The position numbers and the translations under genes were made by a program. Positions 44,786-54,793 of a DNA stretch of 64,000 bases are shown one piece after another. Source of the stretch: Enterobacter cloacae subsp. cloacae ATCC 13047 (GTDB lineage Bacteria; Pseudomonadota; Gammaproteobacteria; Enterobacterales; Enterobacteriaceae); NCBI RefSeq assembly GCF_000025565.1, contig NC_014121.1, forward strand, positions 4,860,216 to 4,924,215. Direction: 5' to 3'. A model generated the notes under the pieces. That model was not told where the DNA came from. It searched no databases and saw only the letters and a program-made list of their open reading frames with translations. Every line of letters begins with the position of its first letter. Within the stretch, counting starts at the first letter, position 1.

Positions 44786-46219
44786 TTACATCAAGCGTTG
44801 ATAGAGATCGCGGTATGACTGCGCCGCAACGTGCCAGCTAAAGTCCATAGACATCGCCTGACGTTGAACGTAACGCCACAGCGACGGACGGGACCACAAG
44901 ACGAAAGCACGCCGAATCGCCCGAAGCAGCGACCAGGCATTACTGTCCTCAAAGACAAACCCGCTGGCGATACCGTCCGCCAGGTTTTCCAGTGAGCTGT
45001 CAGATACCGTATCCGCCAGCCCGCCCGTGCGTCGCACCAGCGGCAGGGTGCCGTACTTCAGGCCGTAGAGCTGCGTCAGGCCGCAAGGTTCGAAACGGCT
45101 CGGCACCAGAATGACGTCCGCGCCGCCCATGATCCGGTGCGAGAACGCTTCGTGATAGCCAATCTGCACGCCCACCTGCCCTGGGTGTTCCGCCGCTGCC
45201 GCCAGGAAGCCTTCCTGCAATACCGGGTCGCCCGCGCCGAGCAGCGCCAGCTGTCCGCCCTGCTCCAGCAGTCCCGGCAGGGCCTCCAGCACCAGGTCCA
45301 GCCCTTTCTGGCTGGTCAGACGGCTCACCACCGCAAACAGCGGCACTTTGTCGTTGACCTTCAGCCCCATCGCAATTTGTAACTGGCGTTTGTTTTCCGC
45401 TTTGTCTTCCACGGAATCACGGCCATAGCGGGCCGCGAGCAGCAGGTCGGTCTCCGGGTTCCAGATCTGTTCATCGACGCCGTTAAGGATCCCCGACAAA
45501 CGCCCTTCACGATGGCGCTGACGGAGCAACCCTTCCAGGCCGTAGCCGAACTCCGGCTGCGTAATTTCACGGGCGTAGGTCGGGCTCACGGCCGTGATGT
45601 GGTCGGCATAGTAAAGCCCGGCCTTCAGGAACGAGATCTGCCCGTTAAACTCCAGCCCGTGCATGTTATAGAACGACCATGGCAGATCGATGTCATTCAT
45701 GTGATGGGCGTAGTACATGCCCTGATACGCCAGGTTATGCACCGTAAAGACCGATTTCGCCGGATGGCCGCGCGCCGCCAGATATGCCGGAGCGAGCCCC
45801 GCGTGCCAGTCGTGTGCGTGCACAATGTCCGGGCGCCAGAACGGATCCAGCCCTACCGCCATTTCAGCCCCAACCCAGCCGAGCAGCGCAAAACGCAGCA
45901 CGTTGTCGGTATAGGCAAACAGGTTCGTATCGTGATACGGGCTACCTGGTCGGTCATATAAGTGCGGCGCGTCAATCAGGTAGATGCCCACGCCATTGTA
46001 ATGTCCATACAACAGGGTAATGCGTCCGGCGAAGGTGTCACGGCGCGTCACCACCTTTGCATCGGGAATGCCGCGCCGGATATCCGGGAAGGCAGGCAGC
46101 AGGACTCGGGTATCTACTCCGCCAGCGATTTGCGCCGCGGGTAATGCACCAAGAACATCCGCCAGGCCGCCCGTTTTTAACAACGGGAACATCTCAGAAC
46201 ATACGTGTAAAACCTGCAT
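44786..46219 (-). CDS. glgA: glycogen synthase (ADP-glucose)
   Basis: GlgA transfers glucose from ADP-glucose to the non-reducing end of glycogen (GT5, GT-B fold). The 477-residue protein shows the substrate-binding lysine K15 in [27 protein letters not shown] and the C-terminal catalytic [17 protein letters not shown] region. Two consecutive ATG codons exist; the second, at 46219, is chosen because AGGAG is then 5 bp upstream and the start matches [11 protein letters not shown]. It overlaps the glgC stop by one base, so the two are coupled. Confidence 0.96.
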   Translation of the reverse strand: MQVLHVCSEMFPLLKTGGLADVLGALPAAQIAGGVDTRVLLPAFPDIRRGIPDAKVVTRRDTFAGRITLLYGHYNGVGIYLIDAPHLYDRPGSPYHDTNLFAYTDNVLRFALLGWVGAEMAVGLDPFWRPDIVHAHDWHAGLAPAYLAARGHPAKSVFTVHNLAYQGMYYAHHMNDIDLPWSFYNMHGLEFNGQISFLKAGLYYADHITAVSPTYAREITQPEFGYGLEGLLRQRHREGRLSGILNGVDEQIWNPETDLLLAARYGRDSVEDKAENKRQLQIAMGLKVNDKVPLFAVVSRLTSQKGLDLVLEALPGLLEQGGQLALLGAGDPVLQEGFLAAAAEHPGQVGVQIGYHEAFSHRIMGGADVILVPSRFEPCGLTQLYGLKYGTLPLVRRTGGLADTVSDSSLENLADGIASGFVFEDSNAWSLLRAIRRAFVLWSRPSLWRYVQRQAMSMDFSWHVAAQSYRDLYQRLM

Positions 46220-47514
46220 CATCGCTCCTGTTTGATCTGCAGCTTCCGCAACATTTCCCGTGTGACTAACACGATCCCCTCTTCAGAACGGTAGAAGCGA
46301 CGTGCATCTTCTTCCGCGTTTTCACCAATCACCATTCCTTCAGGAATGACGCAGGCACGGTCGATCACGCAGCGACGCAGACGACACGAACGCCCGACCC
46401 AGACATCCGGCAGCAGCACCGCCGAATCGATATTACAGAATGAGTTTATACGCACGCGCGGGAACAGCACCGACTGCACCACCACCGAGCCGGAGATAAT
46501 GCACCCGCCGGAGACCAGCGAGTTCAGCGTCATGCCGTGGCTGCCGGAGCGGTCCTGAACGAATTTCGCTGGCGGCAGGGATTCCATATGGGTACGGATC
46601 GGCCAGTTCTGGTCGTACATATCCAGCTCAGGCGTGACGGAGGCCAGATCGAGGTTGGCTTTCCAGTACGCTTCCAGGGTTCCCACATCGCGCCAGTAAG
46701 GTTCCGCATTCGGATCTGACTGCACGCAGGACAGCGGGAAAGGATGTGCATAGGCCATGCCAGCTTTGGTAATTTTCGGAATGATGTCTTTACCGAAGTC
46801 GTGGCTGGAGTGTTCGTCTTTGTCGTCTTCTTCCAGCAGCTCATAAAGGTAATCTGCATCAAAGACATAGATCCCCATGCTGGCGAGCGATTTGGTGTCA
46901 TCTCCCGGCATGGTTGGTGGGTTGGCCGGTTTTTCAACGAAGTCGATAATTTTATCGTCCGCGTCCACGTGCATCACGCCAAACGCCGTCGCCTCGGCAA
47001 CGGGCACCGGCAGACACGCCACGGTGCAGCGCGCCCCTTTCTCGACGTGGTCGATGAGCATGTGGGAGTAGTCTTGCTTGTAGATGTGATCCCCGGCGAG
47101 GATCACGATGTACTCCGCGTTGTAGCGGCGAATGATATCGAGGTTCTGGGTCACCGCATCAGCGGTGCCGCGGTACCAGTTTTCACCGTGAACACGCTGC
47201 TGGGCAGGCAGGAGATCGACAAACTCATTCATCTCTTCGCTGAAGAATGACCAGCCGCGCTGAATATGCTGCACCAGGGTGTGCGACTGATACTGCGTAA
47301 TGACGCCAATGCGGCGAATACCTGAGTTCAGGCAGTTGGACAGTGCAAAATCGATAATTCGGAACTTACCACCAAAGTGAACAGCCGGCTTGGCGCGCTT
47401 GATGGTCAAATCTTTAAGACGGGTTCCGCGCCCGCCAGCGAGGATCAGGGCAACCGTTTTTAAGGGGAGCTGGCGTGCCAACATTAAGGGATCGTTCTTC
47501 TCTAATCTAACCAT
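46219..47514 (-). CDS. glgC: glucose-1-phosphate adenylyltransferase
   Basis: GlgC makes ADP-glucose, the rate-limiting step of bacterial glycogen synthesis; it is activated by fructose-1,6-bisphosphate and inhibited by AMP in E. coli. The ATG at 47514 gives [12 protein letters not shown] and 431 residues, the E. coli length, with AAGGAG before it. The nucleotidyltransferase motif [21 protein letters not shown] segment ([20 protein letters not shown] in part), [23 protein letters not shown] and [12 protein letters not shown] are visible; a left-handed beta-helix follows with [18 protein letters not shown]. It is the third gene of the operon. Confidence 0.97.
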   Translation of the reverse strand: MVRLEKNDPLMLARQLPLKTVALILAGGRGTRLKDLTIKRAKPAVHFGGKFRIIDFALSNCLNSGIRRIGVITQYQSHTLVQHIQRGWSFFSEEMNEFVDLLPAQQRVHGENWYRGTADAVTQNLDIIRRYNAEYIVILAGDHIYKQDYSHMLIDHVEKGARCTVACLPVPVAEATAFGVMHVDADDKIIDFVEKPANPPTMPGDDTKSLASMGIYVFDADYLYELLEEDDKDEHSSHDFGKDIIPKITKAGMAYAHPFPLSCVQSDPNAEPYWRDVGTLEAYWKANLDLASVTPELDMYDQNWPIRTHMESLPPAKFVQDRSGSHGMTLNSLVSGGCIISGSVVVQSVLFPRVRINSFCNIDSAVLLPDVWVGRSCRLRRCVIDRACVIPEGMVIGENAEEDARRFYRSEEGIVLVTREMLRKLQIKQER

Positions 47515-47531
47515 GACTAACTCCTTTTTTA

Positions 47532-49505
47532 TCATCTTTGGAATACGCACACTCCGTGCGCAGGCCCGTGCCAGACAGCCATTACTACCGGATTATCCGC
47601 TCCGGCAAAGGGGGGAACGGCGCGCCATTCCCCGTCAGGTAAAACAATCTCAGCGACGTCATCCGTCGCGTTCAGCGTAACCAGCCAGCGATCCGAAAGC
47701 AGGATCTGCAGGCGCGGTACGCCGTGTTGCCACTCTTGCGCGCTTAACGGTTGCGCGTCTTTATTCAGCCAGCGAACGTTGCCGTCGCCCTCCTCCCACC
47801 AGCGGTTGGCGGTGAGCGCGGGGATCTGCTGACGAAGGTGGATCAGCGCCGCGGTAAAGTGGATCAGGCCGCTGTTCGCTTCTCCCCAGTCGAGCCAGGT
47901 TAAGGTGTTGTCCTGGCAATAGGCGTTGTTGTTACCGTGCTGGCTGTGGCCATGTTCATCCCCTGCCAGCAGCATCGGCGTGCCCTGCGACAACAAAAGC
48001 GTCGTCAGCAGCGCATGCACGCTGGCGCGTCGCCGCTCAATAACATCCAGACTTCCGCCTAACCCTTCTATACCATGATTAAAGCTATGGTTATTGTTAG
48101 TGCCATCGCGATTCTCCTCGCCATTTGCCTCATTGTGTTTCTGATTGAAACAAACGCAGTCCCGGAGCGTAAAACCATCATGCGCGGTCACCAGGTTGAC
48201 GGTAGCAGACGGTCGTTTGCCATCACGTTTAAACAGATCGCTGGAAGCGGCAAAGCGTCCGGCGAACTCCCCCAGCGACAGGCTTCTCTCCAGCCAGAAG
48301 CGGCGTACGGCATCGCGATAGTGGTCGTTCCATTCGGCAAACAGCGGCGGGAAGTTCCCCACCTGGTAGCCGCCTTCACCAATGTCCCACGGCTCGGCAA
48401 TCAGCTTCACCCGCGAGAGCACCGGGCAGTTTTTGATCGCCTCAAACAGCGGCGCCTGCTGGCTGAACCCCGGCGTGCGGCCCATCACCGGCGCCAGGTC
48501 AAAACGAAAACCGTCGACGTGGAACGTTTCCACCCAATATTTCAGGCATTCATACGCAAAATGCGTCACCGCCGGATGGCTGAGGTTGAGCGTGTTACCG
48601 CAACCGGTCCAGTTGTGGTAATCACCATCCTCTCTGATCCAATAATAGCTACGGTTATCAATTCCGCGCATGGAGAGCGTCGGACCGTCGAGATCGCTTT
48701 CCGCGCTGTGGTTCAGCACCACGTCCAGAATCACTTCGATACCGGCCGCATGAAGCGCTTTCACCGCATCACGAAACTCGTCCCGCGCCTTGTCCGGGTG
48801 GACGGCGTAGCGGGGGTCGAGCGCAAACATCGCCAGCGGGTTGTAGCCCCAGTAGTTGCTCAGCCCCAGTCGCTGCAGGCGAGGCTCGCTGGCGAAATGG
48901 GCGATGGGCAACAACTCCAGCGCGGTGATCCCCAGATGTTTCAGATAGGCGATCATGGTCGGATGGCCGAGCGCCTTATAGGTGCCGCGCATCTCTTTGG
49001 GAATAGACGGATGGAGATAGGTCAGCCCTTTTACATGGGCCTCGTAAATCACGGTGTTGCCCCACGGCGTGCCCGGCGGGGCATCGTCTTCCCAGTCGTA
49101 GCGATCGCCCACCACCACGCTTTTTGGGGCCACGTGGGCGCTGTCGCGGTGGTCGGGTTCCCCGTAGCCGACGTGGAAAATCGGGTCGTCTTTAAACTCG
49201 CCGTCCACGCGGTGGGCACACGGGTCAATCAGCAGCTTTGCCGGGTTAAACCAGTGCCCCTGAGCAGGCGCCCAGGGACCGTGAACGCGAAAACCGTAAT
49301 GCATCCCTGGCCGCCCACCGGCCAGGTAACCGTGCCAGGTATCCCCGGTGCGCGCCGGTAAATCGTAACGATGTTCGTTACCTTCCCCATCAAACACACA
49401 GAGTTCGACCCGCTCCGCGTGAGCAGAAAAGAGGGTGAAATTCACACCCTTTCCGTCAAAGCTCGCCCCGAGCGGTTCGGGTTTACCTGCCGTAAGCTGC
49501 GTCAT
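47532..49505 (-). CDS. glgX: glycogen debranching enzyme
   Basis: GlgX hydrolyses alpha-1,6 branches of limit dextrins left by GlgP. The 657-residue length equals E. coli. An N-terminal CBM48 domain (about 1-130) precedes the GH13 barrel, with the conserved regions [18 protein letters not shown] (nucleophile Asp), LIAEPWDIG (acid/base Glu) and VTAHDGFTL. Its start overlaps the glgB stop as ATGA (49502-49505), and glgC starts 17 bp after its stop. Confidence 0.97.
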   Translation of the reverse strand: MTQLTAGKPEPLGASFDGKGVNFTLFSAHAERVELCVFDGEGNEHRYDLPARTGDTWHGYLAGGRPGMHYGFRVHGPWAPAQGHWFNPAKLLIDPCAHRVDGEFKDDPIFHVGYGEPDHRDSAHVAPKSVVVGDRYDWEDDAPPGTPWGNTVIYEAHVKGLTYLHPSIPKEMRGTYKALGHPTMIAYLKHLGITALELLPIAHFASEPRLQRLGLSNYWGYNPLAMFALDPRYAVHPDKARDEFRDAVKALHAAGIEVILDVVLNHSAESDLDGPTLSMRGIDNRSYYWIREDGDYHNWTGCGNTLNLSHPAVTHFAYECLKYWVETFHVDGFRFDLAPVMGRTPGFSQQAPLFEAIKNCPVLSRVKLIAEPWDIGEGGYQVGNFPPLFAEWNDHYRDAVRRFWLERSLSLGEFAGRFAASSDLFKRDGKRPSATVNLVTAHDGFTLRDCVCFNQKHNEANGEENRDGTNNNHSFNHGIEGLGGSLDVIERRRASVHALLTTLLLSQGTPMLLAGDEHGHSQHGNNNAYCQDNTLTWLDWGEANSGLIHFTAALIHLRQQIPALTANRWWEEGDGNVRWLNKDAQPLSAQEWQHGVPRLQILLSDRWLVTLNATDDVAEIVLPDGEWRAVPPFAGADNPVVMAVWHGPAHGVCVFQR

Positions 49506-51688
49506 TCGCCCTCCCGCACCAGCCAGATGGTACCGAGCGGCGGCAGCGTCAGGCTCAGGGAGTTGGGGCGCCCGTGGCTTTCGATGGCATCACTCTGGAC
49601 CAGTCCGCCGTTACCGGCGTTACTGCCGTGGTAATGAATGGAATCGGTGTTGAGGATTTCGCGCCATTTACCGGCCTGATTAATGCCGAAGCGGTAATGA
49701 TGACGTGGAACCGGCGTAAAATTACTGGCAACGATAATCTCGTTACCCGCTTTATCCCGGCGCACAAAGACAAATACCGAGCGCTCATGGTCGTCCACCA
49801 CCAGCCACTCAAAACCGTACGGATCGAAGTCCAGCTCGTGCAGTGCTTTATGGTGGCGGTAGGTCAGGTTCAGATCGCGGACCAGCCGCTGCACGCCGTG
49901 GTGCCAGTTGTCAGCGCCCTCCAGCAGATGCCAGTCGAGGCTGGTATCGTGGTTCCACTCGCGCCCCTGGGCGAACTCGTTGCCCATAAACAGCAGTTTT
50001 TTGCCCGGGAAGGCGAACATCCAGCCGTAGTAGGCGCGCAGGTTGGCAAACTTCTGCCACGCGTCGCCCGGCATGCGGTCGAGAATGGATTTTTTACCGT
50101 GCACCACTTCATCGTGCGACAGCGGCAGCATGAAGTTTTCGGTGTAGTTGTAGAGCAGCCCGAAGGTAAGCTTATCGTGATGATACTGACGATAAACCGG
50201 GTCGAGCTTCATGTAATCGAGCGTGTCGTGCATCCAGCCCAGGTTCCACTTGTACCAGAAGCCCAGGCCACCCATTGACGGCGGACGGGAAACGCCCGGG
50301 AAGTCGGTGGACTCTTCCGCCATCGTCACCGCGCCCTCGACCTGCTCGCCAATAATGCGGTTGGTGTTGCGCAGAAACTCAATCGCTTCCAGGTTCTCGC
50401 GACCGCCATACTCGTTCGGGATCCACTCGCCCTCTTTGCGGCTATAGTCGCGATAGATCATCGACGCCACCGCATCCACGCGCAGGGCATCAATGCCGAA
50501 ACGCTCGATCCAGTAAAGCGCGTTCCCGACCAGGTAGTTCGCGACTTCACGACGACCGTAGTTGTAGATCAGCGTATTCCAGTCCTGGTGATAGCCTTCG
50601 CGCGGGTCGCTGTGCTCGTACAGTTTTGTGCCGTCGAACTCGGCCAGCGCAAAATCATCCGACGGGAAGTGGCCCGGCACCCAGTCAAGAATGACGTTCA
50701 GCCCGGCGGCGTGTGCGGCATCAACGAAATAGCGGAAGTCGTCGCGCGTGCCAAAGCGGCGCGTCGGTGCGTATAACCCGGTGGGCTGATAGCCCCAGCT
50801 TCCGTCGAACGGATGTTCGTTAACCGGCAGCAGCTCCAGATGGGTAAAGCCCATCCATTTGGCGTACGGTACCAGCTGGTCAGCCAGCTCACGATAGCTC
50901 AGCCAGAAATTGTCATCGGTGTGGCGACGCCAGGAGCCGAGATGCACCTCATAAACGGAGATTGGCGCGTCGAAGCGGTTAGCCTGCTTGCGCTCTTCCG
51001 TCTGGACCACCTTCTCCGGCAGGCCGCAAATAAGCGAGGCAGTATTCGGGCGCAGCTCCGCTTCAAAGGCGTACGGGTCAGCTTTAATGCGCAGCTTGCC
51101 GTTGGCATCGATCATCTCAAATTTATAGAGCTGACCGTTATGCGCGCCGGGGATGAACAGCTCCCAGATGCCGGTTTCCCGACGCAGGCGCATGGGGTGA
51201 CGACGACCGTCCCAGTAGTTGAACTGCCCGACGACGGAGACGCGCTGGGCGTTTGGCGCCCACACGGCAAACCGCGTGCCGGTAATACCATCCATGGTAT
51301 CCGCATGGGCACCCAGCGTTTCATAAGGCCGCAGATGGGTGCCTTCGGACAGCAGCCAGGCATCCATCTCTTTTAAGAGCGGGCCAAAGCTATAGGGATC
51401 GTCAATCAGGTTTTGCTGACCGTGCCAGATGACGGCAAGCTGATAACGAAAGGGGTTTTTACGACGGGGCATGACGCCCGAGAAGAAGCCACGTGAGTCG
51501 AGGCATTCCAGATTACCCACCTTGCGGCCGGTTTTGGGTTCGATGACCCACACTTCTGTGGCATCCGGTAACAGCGCGCGAACTTCCAGCCCGGCCTCTG
51601 TACGGTGCATCCCTAGCACAGAAAAGGGGTCGGCAAAATGACCCGCAATAAGCGCATTAATCACGTCTCTCGAAATACGATCGGACAT
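49502..51688 (-). CDS. glgB: 1,4-alpha-glucan branching enzyme
   Basis: GlgB introduces alpha-1,6 branches into glycogen. The ATG at 51688 gives [20 protein letters not shown] and 728 residues, the E. coli length; the ATG nine bases upstream has the Shine-Dalgarno sequence too close. Two N-terminal CBM48-like domains (about 1-225) precede the GH13 barrel with [25 protein letters not shown] (nucleophile D405), [11 protein letters not shown] (E458) and [12 protein letters not shown]. It is the first gene of the glgBXCAP operon; asd lies upstream in the same direction with its own terminator. Confidence 0.97.
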   Translation of the reverse strand: MSDRISRDVINALIAGHFADPFSVLGMHRTEAGLEVRALLPDATEVWVIEPKTGRKVGNLECLDSRGFFSGVMPRRKNPFRYQLAVIWHGQQNLIDDPYSFGPLLKEMDAWLLSEGTHLRPYETLGAHADTMDGITGTRFAVWAPNAQRVSVVGQFNYWDGRRHPMRLRRETGIWELFIPGAHNGQLYKFEMIDANGKLRIKADPYAFEAELRPNTASLICGLPEKVVQTEERKQANRFDAPISVYEVHLGSWRRHTDDNFWLSYRELADQLVPYAKWMGFTHLELLPVNEHPFDGSWGYQPTGLYAPTRRFGTRDDFRYFVDAAHAAGLNVILDWVPGHFPSDDFALAEFDGTKLYEHSDPREGYHQDWNTLIYNYGRREVANYLVGNALYWIERFGIDALRVDAVASMIYRDYSRKEGEWIPNEYGGRENLEAIEFLRNTNRIIGEQVEGAVTMAEESTDFPGVSRPPSMGGLGFWYKWNLGWMHDTLDYMKLDPVYRQYHHDKLTFGLLYNYTENFMLPLSHDEVVHGKKSILDRMPGDAWQKFANLRAYYGWMFAFPGKKLLFMGNEFAQGREWNHDTSLDWHLLEGADNWHHGVQRLVRDLNLTYRHHKALHELDFDPYGFEWLVVDDHERSVFVFVRRDKAGNEIIVASNFTPVPRHHYRFGINQAGKWREILNTDSIHYHGSNAGNGGLVQSDAIESHGRPNSLSLTLPPLGTIWLVREGE

Positions 51689-51885
51689 GGTATTCATCCT
51701 GTTTTTTTATGTCGCCCTTTTTATTCGCTCCGGGACGACTTTTAATGTGACCTAAACGGTGCAGCTCATCCTCTCTGCTCCGTCCTACCCTCAGGTGAGA
51801 AATAAATCTTCCTTAAAGCATAGCCAACGACGAGGTTCCTCCTGATAAAAAATAAGACATCTGCGTTTTACTCCATGTAGTACGC

Positions 51886-51911
51886 AAAAAAAGGGGGTGA
51901 AAATCACCCCC
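51886..51911 (-). terminator. asd intrinsic terminator
   Basis: On the minus strand GGGGGTGA and TCACCCCC form a stem around a TTTT loop (the pattern on the plus strand is GGGGGTGAAAATCACCCCC), followed by a run of seven T. It separates asd from glgB. Confidence 0.9.
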
Positions 51912-51927
51912 GGTAGTTAACAAATTA

Positions 51928-53031
51928 TTACGCCAGCTGGCGCAGCATGCGGCGCAGCGGCTCTGCGGCACCCCACAGCAGCTGGTCACCCACGGTGAAC
52001 GCGGAGAGGTACTCTGGCCCCATGTTCAGCTTACGCAGACGGCCAACCGGCGTGGTCAGCGTGCCGGTAACGGCCGCAGGCGTCAGTTCGCGCATGGTGA
52101 TATCGCGATCGTTTGGCACCACTTTCGCCCACGGGTTGTGTGCGGCGAGCAGCTCTTCCACGGTCGGAATAGACACATCTTTTTTCAGTTTAATGGTGAA
52201 GGCCTGGCTGTGGCAGCGCAGCGCGCCGATACGCACGCACAGACCGTCAACCGGAATGGTGTTCGCGGTATTGAGGATTTTGTTGGTCTCCGCCTGACCC
52301 TTCCACTCTTCACGGGTCTGGCCGTTATCCAGCTGTTTGTCGATCCACGGGATCAGGCCACCGGCCAGCGGTACGCCAAAGTTATCGACCGGCAGTTCGC
52401 CGCTGCGGGTCAGCTCGGTGACCTTACGCTCGATATCGAGGATCGCGGACGCCGGATTTGCCAGCTCGGTCGCAACGCTCTGGTGCAGCTGGCCCATCTG
52501 GGTCAGCAGTTCACGCATGTGACGCGCACCGCCGCCGGATGCGGCCTGGTAGGTCGCCACGGAGACCCACTCCACCAGGTCCTGCGCGAACAGGCCACCG
52601 AGGGACATCAGCATCAGGCTGACGGTGCAGTTACCGCCGACAAAGGTTTTCACGCCGTTGTTCAGGCCGTCGGTGATCACGCCCTGGTTCACCGGGTCGA
52701 GGATGATGATGGCATCGTCTTTCATACGCAGCGAAGAGGCCGCGTCAATCCAGTAGCCCTGCCAGCCGCTTTCACGCAGCTTTGGATAGATTTCGTTGGT
52801 ATAATCGCCGCCCTGGCAGGTCACAATAATGTCGAGTGCCTTCAGCGCTTCCAGATCGTAAGCATCCTGCAACGTCCCTGTGGTACCACCAAAGGACGGT
52901 GCAGCCTGGCCGAGCTGGGAAGTGGAGAAGAAGACCGGGCGGATAGCGTCGAAATCGCGCTCTTCAACCATGCGTTGCATGAGTACAGAGCCGACCATAC
53001 CGCGCCAGCCGATAAAACCAACGTTTTTCAT
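51928..53031 (-). CDS. asd: aspartate-semialdehyde dehydrogenase
   Basis: Asd reduces beta-aspartyl phosphate to aspartate semialdehyde with NADPH, the branch point to lysine, diaminopimelate, methionine and threonine. The 367 residues equal E. coli. The NADP-binding [11 protein letters not shown] is at 6-16, the catalytic C135 is in [11 protein letters not shown], and the acid/base histidine is in [12 protein letters not shown] (H274 by E. coli numbering). It is monocistronic, with its own terminator downstream; yhgN is divergent, 177 bp away. Confidence 0.98.
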   Translation of the reverse strand: MKNVGFIGWRGMVGSVLMQRMVEERDFDAIRPVFFSTSQLGQAAPSFGGTTGTLQDAYDLEALKALDIIVTCQGGDYTNEIYPKLRESGWQGYWIDAASSLRMKDDAIIILDPVNQGVITDGLNNGVKTFVGGNCTVSLMLMSLGGLFAQDLVEWVSVATYQAASGGGARHMRELLTQMGQLHQSVATELANPASAILDIERKVTELTRSGELPVDNFGVPLAGGLIPWIDKQLDNGQTREEWKGQAETNKILNTANTIPVDGLCVRIGALRCHSQAFTIKLKKDVSIPTVEELLAAHNPWAKVVPNDRDITMRELTPAAVTGTLTTPVGRLRKLNMGPEYLSAFTVGDQLLWGAAEPLRRMLRQLA

Positions 53032-53208
53032 AGCATTTGTTTCCTGCAGAGGGTGTGTGCTGTTTGTGCAAGCCAGTATTGAACTGGGATATGCTTCACA
53101 TTACAAAATGCTGCCAAAGTCGCAAGCGAAATTAATCGATGATTGCCCGGCAATCAGAAAAAGAGCTAATCATCCTAATAACCATAGAGAAATTCAGGGC
53201 TAATTTAC

Positions 53209-53802
53209 ATGAGTGAAATCATTTCTGCGGCGGTTTTATTGATCCTGATAATGGATCCACTGGGAAACCTGCCGATTTTCATGTCGGTGCTGAAGCACAC
53301 CGAACCCAAGCGCCGCCGGGCGATCATGATCCGCGAGCTGCTCATCGCCCTGCTGGTGATGTTTATCTTCCTGTTTGCTGGCGAAAAAATTCTCGCTTTC
53401 CTGAATCTGCGTGCCGAAACGGTCTCCATTTCCGGCGGAATAATTCTGTTCCTGATTGCCATCAAGATGATTTTCCCGAGCGCGGAAGGCAGTAGCAGCG
53501 GACTGCCTGCGGGTGAAGAGCCGTTTATCGTACCGCTGGCGATCCCGCTGGTCGCCGGGCCGACCATTCTGGCCACATTGATGCTGCTGTCGCATCAGTA
53601 TCCCAACCAGATGAGCCATCTGGTGATTGCTTTGCTGATTGCCTGGGGCGGAACGTTCATCATTCTGCTGCAGTCGTCGCTATTCCTGCGCCTGCTGGGC
53701 GAAAAAGGGGTCAATGCGCTGGAACGTTTGATGGGGCTGATTCTGGTGATGATGGCGACGCAGATGTTCCTGGACGGGATACGGGCGTGGATGAAGGGCT
53801 AG
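53209..53802 (+). CDS. yhgN: MarC-family inner-membrane protein YhgN
   Basis: A 197-residue MarC/YhgN-type membrane protein with six hydrophobic segments. The start MSEIISAAVLLILIMDPLGNLP and the repeat-like AGPTILATLMLL segment are characteristic of the family, where a P-G-N type motif occurs in both halves. The function is unknown; claims linking MarC proteins to multidrug resistance have not held up. It is divergent from asd and followed by a terminator and then the accessory island. Confidence 0.93.
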   Translation: MSEIISAAVLLILIMDPLGNLPIFMSVLKHTEPKRRRAIMIRELLIALLVMFIFLFAGEKILAFLNLRAETVSISGGIILFLIAIKMIFPSAEGSSSGLPAGEEPFIVPLAIPLVAGPTILATLMLLSHQYPNQMSHLVIALLIAWGGTFIILLQSSLFLRLLGEKGVNALERLMGLILVMMATQMFLDGIRAWMKG

Positions 53803-53810
53803 GTCAAAGC

Positions 53811-53836
53811 AAAATGGCCACTGCGTGGCCATTTTT
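53811..53836 (+). terminator. yhgN intrinsic terminator
   Basis: AAAATGGCCAC and GTGGCCATTTTT form a stem with a TGC loop directly after the yhgN stop. It separates yhgN from the island that follows. Confidence 0.88.
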
Positions 53837-53846
53837 AGTGTTTGCT

Positions 53847-53882
53847 CCCTCTCCCGTGGGAGAGGGCCGGGGTGAGGGCAAC
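53847..53882. repeat. CCCTCTCCC/GGGAGAGGG intergenic palindrome
   Basis: Copy CCCTCTCCCGTGGGAGAGGG followed by CCGGGGTGAGGGCAACAGG. It lies on the left boundary of the island; another copy (54744-54785) lies on the right. Confidence 0.85.
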
Positions 53883-54022
53883 AGGCCGCACTCCTCAAAA
53901 ATAATATTTCGTTTTGCGAGCCGCCTTCCAGAGCCTCTCTTGCCACCCGATCTTCAAAGCAGTATCTTCTTGCCGCGCCTGCAAAATCAGGCGTCAGGGT
54001 TGGTCCTCTGTTATCCTCATCC

Positions 54023-54199
54023 GTGATAAAATTTCTTTATCGCGTAGTCAGTTACACCTTAATGGTGGGCTGGACGGTGGCGCCGCAAGGCGCGCCGGTA
54101 GCTGATGAGGCCGGTAGGACCAACTCCGTTCAGTCCGCCACCAGTGAGGTTGGTCCCTCCTGTGGCGGTCCATTTTACGCATCAGAGGCGGTCTTATGA
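54023..54199 (+). CDS. Ash-like small protein (P4-type satellite leader frame)
   Basis: A short frame starting with GTG at 54023 (or ATG at 54062) contains MVGWTVAPQGAPVADEAG and NSVQSATSEVG, the pattern of the small conserved region of phage Ash proteins (P4-type and other enterobacterial prophages, from memory). It has no Shine-Dalgarno sequence at either start. The frame stays open upstream to 53876. Its stop overlaps the next gene as ATGA (54196-54199). The conservation may come from the RNA in this segment (see the C4/CI-like entry) and not from a protein, so translation is uncertain. Confidence 0.42.
   Translation: MIKFLYRVVSYTLMVGWTVAPQGAPVADEAGRTNSVQSATSEVGPSCGGPFYASEAVL
54055..54185 (+). 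ncRNA. C4/CI-like antisense immunity RNA
   Basis: Three mutually related segments occur in the order expected of P4 CI or P1 C4 RNA loci: GGACGGTGGCG (54072-54082), its partial complement CCGCCACC (54135-54142), and GTGGCGG (54162-54168), which is again complementary to the middle one. The middle segment can thus pair with either flank. GGACCAAC (54117-54124) and GTTGGTCC (54149-54156) form a perfect 8-bp stem around the middle segment. It overlaps the ash-like frame and precedes a small gene, as in such systems. Ends are approximate, and no covariance search was run. Confidence 0.58.
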
Positions 54200-54642
54200 C
54201 TACTACCCTTAGCTTTTCTCACTCCTTATTCACCACACCGTTCGATCACACCACCGACTTCACCGAGCAGGCAGACAACTGCGCGCGGTTTGTCGACGTG
54301 CTGGTTGAATGTGACGATCCAACCCAGAAGATGGCGCTGTGTGGACGACTTTCCGCCTGCCTCACCCTGCTTCAGCCCACGCTGCTTGAACCTGTGCCAG
54401 AATATTTAAAAGCCAGCCTGACGGTGGATGACCTGCCGTTGGACGTGCCGGTATTCGAACCGGAAGTTGATCAGTTAGGGCGATATTGCCAGCTGTTAAC
54501 GCAAATGCTGTTAGCGCATTCGCTGTCAGAAAGCGATGAGAGAGTGGCGGGAGATCTGTTGCAGGAGTTGGTGCGATTTTTCAGCGATACGCTAAAAGCG
54601 CCGCGCTGGCTGCGCACAACGGAAGGCACAGTGCTGCTGTAA
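54196..54642 (+). CDS. hypothetical protein of a P4-type satellite remnant
   Basis: A 148-residue, acidic, mainly helical protein starting MTTTLSFSHSLFTTPFDHTT. It has no signal peptide or membrane segment. LCGRLSACLTLLQPTLLEP and a C-terminal TLKAPRWLRTTEGTVLL are the most distinctive parts. I recall similar proteins next to ash in P4-like satellites, but cannot name the family. AGAGG lies about 8 bp before the ATG, which overlaps the stop of the ash-like frame, so coupling is likely. No integrase, primase or att site is found nearby. It is absent from the K-12 yhgN-gntU gap. Confidence 0.75.
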   Translation: MTTTLSFSHSLFTTPFDHTTDFTEQADNCARFVDVLVECDDPTQKMALCGRLSACLTLLQPTLLEPVPEYLKASLTVDDLPLDVPVFEPEVDQLGRYCQLLTQMLLAHSLSESDERVAGDLLQELVRFFSDTLKAPRWLRTTEGTVLL

Positions 54643-54645
54643 AAA

Positions 54646-54724
54646 AGCCGGGTGGCGCTTGCGCTTACCCGGCCTACGGGAACTGAGTTTTTTGTAGGTC
54701 GGGTAAGGCGAAGCCGCCACCCGA
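54646..54724. repeat. paired REP/BIME-like element
   Basis: Two opposite REP-like units: GCCGGGTGGCGCTTGCGCTTACCCGGC and GTCGGGTAAGGCGAAGCCGCCACCCGAC (outline), with a T-rich linker GAGTTTTTTGTAGG. The left unit follows the stop of the 148-residue gene directly and, with AAAAAA before it, may stop transcription. Confidence 0.85.
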
Positions 54725-54743
54725 CAAAATAAGATCTCTGCGG

Positions 54744-54785
54744 CCTGATGCCCTCACCCCACCCCTCTCCCACAGGGAGAGGGAG
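54744..54785. repeat. CCCTCTCCC/GGGAGAGGG intergenic palindrome
   Basis: Copy GCCTGATGCCCTCACCCCAC followed by CCCTCTCCCACAGGGAGAGGG (the latter in outline), just before the gntU stop. Confidence 0.85.
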
Positions 54786-54793
54786 AAAACCAG

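Noticed and set aside
53914-54105. 63-codon frame that starts with ATG before the ash-like frame
   Set aside because: It is in another frame from the recognisable ash-like motif and shows no known pattern.
53883-54195. tRNA or att site at the accessory island
   Set aside because: No cloverleaf, CCA end or direct repeat flanking the island was found by eye.
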